Assembly: GCA_002429115.1 (NCBI GenBank) | Contig: DIYS01000180.1 | Coordinates: forward strand, 1 to 46,028 | Direction of reading: 5' to 3' | DNA length: 46,028 nucleotides | Origin: Saccharicrinis sp. UBA6048 | Lineage (GTDB): Bacteria > Bacteroidota > Bacteroidia > Bacteroidales > Marinilabiliaceae | In this document: positions 1 through 6,954 of the stretch, piece after piece | Position numbering within the stretch: the stretch's first letter is position 1 | Layout: every line of letters begins with the position of its first letter | Made by a program: the position numbers and the translations under genes | The notes under the pieces: model-generated | Databases searched by the model: none | Told to the model about the DNA's origin: nothing | What the model saw: only the letters and a program-made list of their open reading frames with translations

Positions 1-11
1 AAGGAGGAGTA

Positions 12-28
12 CCCCGACTAAGTCGGGG
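12..28. repeat. Short perfect palindrome at window start
   Basis: CCCCGACT and AGTCGGGG form an 8-bp perfect stem with a single base between them. It is followed by further G residues, with no T run on either side, so it is not a convincing terminator. It lies just outside the inverted-repeat unit at 64-175 and may be part of the same repeat family or the end of a gene outside the window. Confidence 0.5.
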
Positions 29-63
29 GGAGGTGGTTATAATGGTTAAATGCGTTTGCCGTG

Positions 64-175
64 AATCTAACCCCTAAAATTCCCTTAAAAAGGGGATGTA
101 AATAGTGTTAATTGACAATATGGGCATCATTACTTTTCAGGTCTCCCTTTTTAAGGGAGATATAGAGGGTAGATT
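64..175. repeat. MITE-like imperfect inverted-repeat unit
   Basis: The left arm (64-96) and right arm (142-175) are imperfect reverse complements. Both outer ends are AATCTA/TAGATT, followed by a CCC(T) block, and both arms contain the self-palindromic TCCCTTAAAAAGGG core. About 45 bp separate the arms. No reading frame lies inside. The form resembles a miniature inverted-repeat element or dispersed palindromic repeat; this is inference from the arms alone, since other genome copies cannot be seen. No clear target-site duplication was recognised. Confidence 0.55.
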
Positions 176-252
176 GATTAATACTTCTTTTTATTCTTAG
201 TAGTGTAATCATTTCAACTCCGCTCAATGAACGGTACTTAAGGAGTAAAAAT

Positions 253-289
253 AAAAACAGCCTTAGATTTAAAACCTAAGGCTGTTTTT
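253..289 (-). terminator. Terminator of the M23 peptidase gene
   Basis: A perfect 14-bp stem (AAAAACAGCCTTAG paired with its complement) encloses a 9-nt loop and has T runs on both strands. It starts 37 bp after the stop codon of the leftward M23 peptidase gene. It could stop transcription in both directions. Confidence 0.9.
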
Positions 290-325
290 AGTGTAGATTA
301 TAGATTTTGTATTTAGTAGGCTCTT

Positions 326-1300
326 TTAGTCAAATGTTTGATTTGAGTTCGATGAAATCTGGATCATCTTGTCGTATTGTTCAGCTGTTAAATCCTCTTT
401 AAAATAGTAGTGCTGAGGATTAACCTTTTTACCTTTTACATGTACTTCGTAATGCAAGTGAGGCGCTGTACTACCACCTGTATTTCCTACTTCACCAATG
501 ATTTCTCCACGCTTTACTTTCTGTCCCTTTTTTACATTGAATTTATCAAGGTGAGCATACAGCGTTTTATAACCAAAGCCGTGATCAACTTCAATGCGCT
601 TGCCATAACCAGTTTTCTCTGTGGTGATCTTTGTTACTTTACCATCAGCAGTGGCGTATATTTCCGTGCCAATAGGGGCGGAAAAATCCATCCCTTCATG
701 AAACTTCTTCACCTTATAAATTGGATGAATACGCCATCCCCAACCTGAGGCCGTACGTTTAAGATCACTATTTGAAATTGGCATAATGGCAGGTGTGCAT
801 CGGAGCATTTCTTCTTTGCGCATAGCCAGTGATATCACTTCATCAAATGAGGTGGACTGAACGTATAGTTGTTTCATTACAATGTCAAGACGCTTGGCCG
901 TTGAAACAACCAGTTCTGCGTTGTCCATATTCTCCAGGTGCTTGTAGCGATTAACACCACCAAAACCTGCTCGTCGAATACTGTTTGGAATACTATCGGC
1001 CTGAAAAATTGTGCGGTAAATATTTTCATCACGCAGTTCAATATCTTCCAGTACCAGCTCAAGTTGATCAAGCTTCTTGTTCATGATATCATACTGCGAA
1101 AGCAACTGGTGGTTTTCCCTTTCTAAGCGCTGCTCAACAGGACTCTTGAAAACGTAAGGGTAGATAAACCAGGTTAATATTCCAACCAGCAGAATGAATA
1201 ATGAATAAATAGAAGCTCGTGATATATAGTATTTATAGCCTTTGTCAATTTTATCGTAGCTAAGCGTTTCTGGATTATAACGATACTTAACTCTGGACAT
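326..1300 (-). CDS. M23 family metallopeptidase (LytM-type)
   Basis: A 324-residue membrane-anchored peptidoglycan endopeptidase. Residues 29-50 form one transmembrane segment after a basic N-terminus. A coiled-coil/linker follows (about 55-165), then a C-terminal LytM/M23 domain (about 185-300). The zinc ligands expected of the family are visible as H201 and D205 in HEGMD and H283 in HLH, with H250 as the catalytic histidine in YAHLD. In this family the enzyme cleaves peptide cross-links in the periplasm; the active site looks complete, but the gene could instead act as an amidase regulator. It is divergent from alaS across about 125 bp, an arrangement I believe is common in Bacteroidota. 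A strong terminator follows the gene. Confidence 0.93.
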   Translation of the reverse strand: MSRVKYRYNPETLSYDKIDKGYKYYISRASIYSLFILLVGILTWFIYPYVFKSPVEQRLERENHQLLSQYDIMNKKLDQLELVLEDIELRDENIYRTIFQADSIPNSIRRAGFGGVNRYKHLENMDNAELVVSTAKRLDIVMKQLYVQSTSFDEVISLAMRKEEMLRCTPAIMPISNSDLKRTASGWGWRIHPIYKVKKFHEGMDFSAPIGTEIYATADGKVTKITTEKTGYGKRIEVDHGFGYKTLYAHLDKFNVKKGQKVKRGEIIGEVGNTGGSTAPHLHYEVHVKGKKVNPQHYYFKEDLTAEQYDKMIQISSNSNQTFD

Positions 1301-1368
1301 ATGTTGATGTGTTTTACTTTTTTAATTAAAAATTGAGTACTACTCGCCGCTAAATTACTTAAATAATC

Positions 1369-1376
1369 TAACTTTG
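1369..1376 (+). promoter_or_regulatory. Probable -7 box of alaS
   Basis: TAACTTTG matches the Bacteroidota -7 consensus TAnnTTTG. It lies about 49 bp upstream of the preferred alaS ATG and overlaps an upstream in-frame TTG, which argues against that TTG as the start. No clear TTTG -33 element is present, so the call rests on the -7 box and its position. Confidence 0.5.
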
Positions 1377-1424
1377 CAACACTTTTATAATTTACATAAC
1401 ACTGAAGATATAAAATTACGCGAT

Positions 1425-4061
1425 ATGATGACTGCCTCTCAAGTTAGAAAGAGCTTTCTGGAGTTTTTTAATTCGAAACAACACAAAGTTGTTAGTTCTG
1501 CTCCAATGGTTGTGAAGAATGACCCTACATTGATGTTTACCAATGCGGGAATGAATCAATTTAAGGATATCTTTCTGGGTAATAACCCTGCGGTGAGCCC
1601 TCGTGTTACTAACTCACAAAAGTGTTTACGTGTATCAGGAAAACACAATGACCTGGAAGAAGTGGGGCATGATACCTATCACCATACCATGTTTGAGATG
1701 CTTGGTAACTGGTCGTTTGGCGATTACTTTAAGAAAGAAGCCATTGCCTGGGGATGGGAATACCTGACAGACGTATTGAAAATTGATAAGAATCGTTTGT
1801 ATGTGACCGTTTTTGAAGGTAGCAAAGAAGATAACGTGAGCCGTGATGATGAAGCTGCAGAAGCCTGGAAAGAATGGATTGCTGAAGATCGAATTATCAA
1901 CGGTAATAAGAAGGACAATTTCTGGGAGATGGGCGAAACAGGTCCATGTGGTCCTTGTTCAGAGATTCATATTGATATGCGTTCGGACGATGAACGTGCT
2001 AAGGTAGATGGTAAAACATTGGTAAATATGGATCACGATCAGGTGATTGAGATCTGGAACCTGGTATTTATCCAGTTTAACCGCATGTCAAACGGTGAAT
2101 TAAAGCCACTGCCTAACAAGCACGTTGATACCGGAATGGGCTTTGAGCGATTGGTTCGTGTCATTCAGAATAAGTCGTCTAACTACGATAGTGATGTATT
2201 TACTCCTATCATTAATAAGATCGCTGAGCTATCAGGGTTTGAATATGGTAAAAGTGAGGAAATTGATATTGCGATGCGTGTGGTAGCCGACCACGTTCGT
2301 ACCATTTCTTTCTCAATTACCGATGGGCAATTGCCATCGAATAATAAGGCGGGCTATGTTATTCGTCGTATTCTGCGAAGAGCTGTTCGTTACAGTTATA
2401 CCTTCCTCAATAGCAAGCAGGCATTCGTTTATAAACTGGTTGACACACTGATCGCAACCATGGGTGATGCTTATCCGGAGTTGGAAGCACAAAAAACACT
2501 GATCGAGAAGGTGATCAAAGAAGAGGAAGATTCATTCTTACGCACCTTGGCCACTGGTATTAATATGCTGGATAAAATTATTGCTGATACCAAGGCTAAG
2601 AATTACAATGTAGTAAGTGGTGCGGTGGCCTTTGAACTTTACGATACCTATGGTTTCCCATTGGATTTAACAGAGTTAATTCTGAAGGAAAACGAGTTGG
2701 TTGTTAACCGCCAGGAGTTTGAAGCAGAAATGCAGAAACAAAAAGACCGTGCACGTAATGCCTCAGCTATTGAAACAGACGATTGGGTGGTGTTGCAGCA
2801 AGACGACCGTGAGGAGTTTATCGGTTACGACTACCTTGAGTCGGATGTGTTTATTACACGTTACCGAAAGATTAAGCAGAAAAATAAGGAGCTATACCAA
2901 CTGGTATTCAATATCACACCATTTTATGCCGAAAGTGGTGGTCAGGTAGGTGATACCGGTTATATTCAATTAGGTGATGAGAAAACATCCATCATCGATA
3001 CCAAGAAAGAAAATAACCTGATTGTTCATATTGCCAAAAAGCTGCCAAGTGAGCTGAATGGAACATTTACAGCAGTGGTTAACAAAGATGCAAGACAAAA
3101 TACTGCGAATAACCACACCGCAACTCACCTGATGCATGAAGCCTTACGTGAAGTATTAGGAGAACATGTTGAGCAGAAAGGTTCATTGGTGCATCCTGAC
3201 TATCTACGTTTCGATTTTTCTCATTTCCAGAAATTGACGGAAGAAGAAATCGCTACGGTTGAAACGATGGTTAACAAACGTATTCGTCAGAATATGCCGT
3301 TGGAAGAGATGCGTGAGATACCACATTCAAAGGCTCTGGAGATGGGTGCTATGGCCTTGTTCGGTGAGAAATATGGTGACCTTGTTCGTGCCATTAAGTT
3401 TGGTTCATCTGTTGAGCTTTGTGGTGGTACGCACGTGGAAGCAACTGGTCAAATGGGCTTCTTCAAAATTATTAGTGAGTCATCTATTGCAGCAGGCATT
3501 CGTCGTATTGAGGCAGTTACCGGAGCAAAAGCAGAAGAGTTCATTAATCAGCAATTTGCCTTGGTGAAAGAGTTGGGTGAAATGTTTAAGAATCCGGCCA
3601 ATCTGAAGAAAAACATTGAAAACCTGATGGCCGATAATAGCAATATGAGTGCCCAGGTGGAAGGCATGCGTAAGAATGTGATGGCCATTGAAAAGCGTGA
3701 TTTGATCGATGGCGCTAAAGACGTGGCAGGTATTAAACTTATATCACAACGCGTGAAACCAATATTGGCCGACTCACTGAAAGATCTGGCATTTCAGATT
3801 AAGCAGGAAGTTGATGATGTAGTGGCAGTGCTTGGCGCTGAAGTTAATGGCAAACCGCAATTAGCTATTCTAGTTTCCGACGGTCTGGTTAAAGAAAAAG
3901 GACTGAATGCCGGAACCATTGTACGAGAAGCTGCCAAGAAAATGCAAGGTGGCGGTGGTGGTCAGCCATTCTTTGCAACAGCAGGTGGTAAAAATCTGGA
4001 TGGTCTGGATGTAGCTATAGATGAAGCTATTGCTCTTGTGAAAAATCAGCTGGAAGGATAA
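1425..4061 (+). CDS. alaS: Alanine--tRNA ligase
   Basis: Charges tRNA-Ala with alanine in the cytoplasm and hydrolyses mischarged Ser/Gly-tRNA. The 878-residue protein has the full class II layout: catalytic domain with the N-terminal SAPMVVKNDPTLMFTNAGM block, tRNA-recognition region, editing domain with zinc-binding HTATH and CGGTHV motifs, a coiled linker, and a C-terminal DHHA1 domain with the GGGGGQP glycine run. The frame is open upstream to a TTG at 1374, but the start at 1425 (MMTASQV) aligns with the MLTAKEI start I remember for Bacteroides AlaS and leaves room for the promoter; ATG 1428 is equally possible. Single-gene unit with its own terminator. Confidence 0.97.
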   Translation: MMTASQVRKSFLEFFNSKQHKVVSSAPMVVKNDPTLMFTNAGMNQFKDIFLGNNPAVSPRVTNSQKCLRVSGKHNDLEEVGHDTYHHTMFEMLGNWSFGDYFKKEAIAWGWEYLTDVLKIDKNRLYVTVFEGSKEDNVSRDDEAAEAWKEWIAEDRIINGNKKDNFWEMGETGPCGPCSEIHIDMRSDDERAKVDGKTLVNMDHDQVIEIWNLVFIQFNRMSNGELKPLPNKHVDTGMGFERLVRVIQNKSSNYDSDVFTPIINKIAELSGFEYGKSEEIDIAMRVVADHVRTISFSITDGQLPSNNKAGYVIRRILRRAVRYSYTFLNSKQAFVYKLVDTLIATMGDAYPELEAQKTLIEKVIKEEEDSFLRTLATGINMLDKIIADTKAKNYNVVSGAVAFELYDTYGFPLDLTELILKENELVVNRQEFEAEMQKQKDRARNASAIETDDWVVLQQDDREEFIGYDYLESDVFITRYRKIKQKNKELYQLVFNITPFYAESGGQVGDTGYIQLGDEKTSIIDTKKENNLIVHIAKKLPSELNGTFTAVVNKDARQNTANNHTATHLMHEALREVLGEHVEQKGSLVHPDYLRFDFSHFQKLTEEEIATVETMVNKRIRQNMPLEEMREIPHSKALEMGAMALFGEKYGDLVRAIKFGSSVELCGGTHVEATGQMGFFKIISESSIAAGIRRIEAVTGAKAEEFINQQFALVKELGEMFKNPANLKKNIENLMADNSNMSAQVEGMRKNVMAIEKRDLIDGAKDVAGIKLISQRVKPILADSLKDLAFQIKQEVDDVVAVLGAEVNGKPQLAILVSDGLVKEKGLNAGTIVREAAKKMQGGGGGQPFFATAGGKNLDGLDVAIDEAIALVKNQLEG

Positions 4062-4085
4062 CCTTCTATTAAGAATATATTAAGG

Positions 4086-4113
4086 AAAGCTCGCCATCTG
4101 GCGGGCTTTTTTG
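4086..4113 (+). terminator. Terminator of alaS
   Basis: AAAGCTCGCC pairs with GGCGGGCTTT (one T-G wobble) around a 4-nt loop, followed by a run of six T, starting 24 bp after the alaS stop codon. Confidence 0.9.
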
Positions 4114-4125
4114 CGTTTAGCGATG

Positions 4126-4156
4126 TTGAATATTCTTGCTTTCATCGAATATTCAA
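4126..4156. promoter_or_regulatory. Paired GAATATTC palindromes, possible operator
   Basis: TTGAATATTC (4126-4135) and GAATATTCAA (4147-4156) are inverted copies. Each contains the perfect palindrome GAATATTC, and the centres are 21 bp apart, about two helical turns. A related TTGGATATTCAA lies at 4226-4237, closer to the downstream hydrolase gene. No -7/-33 promoter was recognised with confidence here. A regulator-binding role is inference. Confidence 0.4.
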
Positions 4157-4288
4157 ATAAATAATTCGATAATTATAGTACTTTTATTTCTAAATTGTTT
4201 TTTACTAGCAAGAATATATGTGTCATTGGATATTCAAACATCTTGTCAGATCAATTTCATCTATTGTAACCACTTAATACCATAAAAA

Positions 4289-5404
4289 ATGAAAAACAGA
4301 TTTTTAGTAATTGTATCAGTTTGTTTGTTAATGGCAAACCTGACAACAACAGCATTAGCATGCACCGGAATCAGATTAATTGCCAAAAATGGAGATGTCA
4401 TTTACGGACGTAGTATGGAATGGGGCGCTTTTGATCTAAATTCAAGAGTGGCTATTATACCCCGAGGTTATACGTTTACCGGCTTAACGCCAGATGGACA
4501 AACTGGAATGAAATACACGGCCAACTATGGTTTTGTGGGTTTGGATATGCTTAGTAAGTACTTTATTGCTGACGGTATGAATGAAAAAGGATTAAGCATT
4601 GGCTTGTTTTATCATCCAGGCTATGCCGTATATCCAGAGTACACCAGAGAAAATGCAAAAAATACTATTTCAAGCCAGGAGCTAGCTAATTATATATTAG
4701 GAAGTTTCTCTACCATTCAGGAAGTACGAGATGGTATGCCTGATGTTGATGTCGTTGGTGTGGTTGAAGATGCCATCGGTATCATTGTAGAAGCACACTG
4801 GATTGTTACCGATAGAACAGGCAAATCTATTGTGATAGAGTATACCGAGGGAAAACTAAAAATTCATGATGCACCATTGGGCGTAATTACCAATGCTCCC
4901 AACTACGATTGGCACATGACCAACCTGAGTAATTACCTCAATCTGTCGATGTTCTCATTAGAACCTAAAACTTTAGAAGGTATTAAATTCTCACCAACAG
5001 GTGCCGGCTCGGGTATGATTGGCTTACCGGGCGACAACACGCCACCATCGCGTTTAATAAGAGCAGTGGCCTGGTCGCAAACAAGAAGAGCAACAGAAGA
5101 TGGAAAAGAAACCGTTTATGAGCTGTTCCGCATATTGGACAACTTTAATCTTCCTCTTGGTCCAGATGGTGCTGAGGGTGCTGGACACGGTGGTAATACT
5201 GATTTAATGCGCAGTTCTACAATTTGGACAACTGCGTGGAATCAAACTGACTTAACTTTAAACTTTCATACGCAACACAATCGACGCGTACGCTTCCTGG
5301 ATATGAAAACTATTGATTTTGGTAAGATGGGTAAGAAAATTAAGCATATTACCTTTGATGAAGAGAAAGAGCAGGATGTTGAAGTTTTAAAACCTATTTT
5401 GTAA
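4289..5404 (+). CDS. Exported Ntn hydrolase, choloylglycine hydrolase/penicillin V acylase family
   Basis: A 371-residue linear-amide C-N hydrolase (peptidase family C59 type). The signal peptide (residues 1-24) ends at ALA, which places Cys25 as the first residue of the mature enzyme. This is the N-terminal nucleophile of the family, so the cysteine is catalytic and not a lipobox. The following TGIRLIAKNGDVIYGR segment, the NAPNYDWH block and PPSRLIR match the conserved Arg/Asn/Arg positions. At the position that is Asp in bile salt hydrolases, the GRSMEW motif has Glu44. The substrate (bile salt, penicillin V, N-acyl homoserine lactone or other N-acyl amide) cannot be read from sequence; a bile-salt role is unproven. 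A DUF418 gene follows 45 bp downstream and is probably co-transcribed. Confidence 0.85.
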   Translation: MKNRFLVIVSVCLLMANLTTTALACTGIRLIAKNGDVIYGRSMEWGAFDLNSRVAIIPRGYTFTGLTPDGQTGMKYTANYGFVGLDMLSKYFIADGMNEKGLSIGLFYHPGYAVYPEYTRENAKNTISSQELANYILGSFSTIQEVRDGMPDVDVVGVVEDAIGIIVEAHWIVTDRTGKSIVIEYTEGKLKIHDAPLGVITNAPNYDWHMTNLSNYLNLSMFSLEPKTLEGIKFSPTGAGSGMIGLPGDNTPPSRLIRAVAWSQTRRATEDGKETVYELFRILDNFNLPLGPDGAEGAGHGGNTDLMRSSTIWTTAWNQTDLTLNFHTQHNRRVRFLDMKTIDFGKMGKKIKHITFDEEKEQDVEVLKPIL

Positions 5405-5449
5405 AGACTGGATTTATACGGACATTGGTCTATCTGAAAAATATAGTAA

Positions 5450-6679
5450 ATGAATACATCAAACTCCAACATTAACCAACCTACCACCGGCAAAAATCGC
5501 ATTGTATTTTTAGATGTATTGCGAGGTTTTGCTTTGGTGGGTATCATCTTTGCCAACTCTTTAAGCTGGAGTGGAATCAAATTTTTACCCTTCCCCGATA
5601 TCGTAGCTATGGGGAATATAGAAACCGATAAAATGCTTTACAGCCTGTTGAAGTTTTTTATCGATACCAAATTCTACACCTTATTCTCCTTGTTATTTGG
5701 AGTTGGGTTTTATATGCAATACTCCCGAGGAGGCCAAAGAGAAGGCTTTAATAAAATGTATCTGCGCCGATTAGGTATCTTATTTTTGGTAGGGATAATT
5801 CACTCCCTTACCTGGTCGGGTGATATATTAACGCTTTATGCTTTAATGGGTGTTTTGCTGTGGAGTTTGCGTAAACTGCCATCTCAGCAGATCTTCAGGT
5901 TGTCGTTAGTTTTATATGCCTTTCCGCTATTGCTCGATGTTATATACATGTACACCTTTGCGAGTGATATTCCGGCATTGCCTAAAACAGCTTTAAAGGT
6001 TTACCCTGACATGGCGCCCGAAGCAGTTGTGGCCGGATTTAAAAGCACGAATTATATCGACGTATTTCAAACCAACTTTCATAATCTGCTTTGGCGATGG
6101 TACGACTTTATTCCATCAGGCCGACCGTTTAAAGTGATTGGTTTGTTTTTGCTAGGATCGTATCTGCATCAAAAGAATTTTATTACGGAAACAGGAAAGC
6201 AGCTGAAATACATGTTGCCTTTGTTTATCTGTGGAGCTCTTTTTACAGGATTGGCCATTATGCTCGGAGGAAGCCTGTCGTCATTTTCCACATCGTGGAG
6301 CAATGTTTTGTACAAGCTGGTTCACGAGATTGGCCAGTTGACATTGGGTATTTCGTACATATGCATATTGGCTCGTATTGTTGATCTGTTTCCGAGATTT
6401 CCCCTGTTTACCTTATTAAAAAACTACGGACGACAATCCATGAGTTCGTACCTGGGGCACACCGTCATTGGAATACTTATCTTTTATCCTTTTATCGGAA
6501 CGGGCTATTTTGGACAACTTTCTTTGCAAACCGTTTTCCAGGTGATTGCCGGCGTTGTGATCTTTCAGTTTGTATTCTGCGGTATCTGGTTTCATTTCTT
6601 TAGTTTCGGACCAGTGGAGTGGCTGTGGAAATGTGCGACCTATGGAAAATGGTTTCCATTAAGAAAAAAGACGGATTAA
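5450..6679 (+). CDS. DUF418 family integral membrane protein
   Basis: A 409-residue multi-pass membrane protein of the YeiB/DUF418 type. The N-terminal signature RIVFLDVLRGFALVGI is typical, and about eight to ten hydrophobic segments follow. The C-terminal part (NYGRQSMSSYLGHTVIG and the following hydrophobic block) corresponds to the DUF418 domain proper. The family is of unknown function; it is distantly similar to acyltransferase-3-like membrane proteins. The gene starts 45 bp after the Ntn hydrolase and ends at a terminator, so the two probably form an operon. A shared function, such as transport or modification of an acyl product, would be speculation. Confidence 0.88.
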   Translation: MNTSNSNINQPTTGKNRIVFLDVLRGFALVGIIFANSLSWSGIKFLPFPDIVAMGNIETDKMLYSLLKFFIDTKFYTLFSLLFGVGFYMQYSRGGQREGFNKMYLRRLGILFLVGIIHSLTWSGDILTLYALMGVLLWSLRKLPSQQIFRLSLVLYAFPLLLDVIYMYTFASDIPALPKTALKVYPDMAPEAVVAGFKSTNYIDVFQTNFHNLLWRWYDFIPSGRPFKVIGLFLLGSYLHQKNFITETGKQLKYMLPLFICGALFTGLAIMLGGSLSSFSTSWSNVLYKLVHEIGQLTLGISYICILARIVDLFPRFPLFTLLKNYGRQSMSSYLGHTVIGILIFYPFIGTGYFGQLSLQTVFQVIAGVVIFQFVFCGIWFHFFSFGPVEWLWKCATYGKWFPLRKKTD

Positions 6680-6706
6680 AACATAATGATAAATACAAAT
6701 TTAGCG

Positions 6707-6743
6707 AGGCTGTCCATTTTACTATTTGGGCAGCCTTTTTTTT
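6707..6743 (+). terminator. Terminator after the DUF418 gene
   Basis: AGGCTGTCC pairs with GGGCAGCCT (one wobble) around a 12-nt AT-rich loop, followed by eight T. It closes the hydrolase-DUF418 unit. Confidence 0.9.
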
Positions 6744-6954
6744 ATTCATCAAATACAAGTACTTTATTTTAAAATAAATTCCCTGTTCAACTAATCTAAA
6801 GAGGTGATTTTTAATTTTTTATTGCCTAAATTGTTATGCTTTAATGCTCAAGCGTAATGAAAACTTATAATTTACTTCCCCTTACTTCTGCTTTCTGCAA
6901 TCATATACCCCCAATATTTCCTTTGAACTCACTTATCACTTAAACTATATTTAT

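Noticed and set aside
1374..1427. Upstream TTG start of alaS
   Set aside because: It overlaps a TAACTTTG promoter box and the added residues do not match AlaS N-termini.
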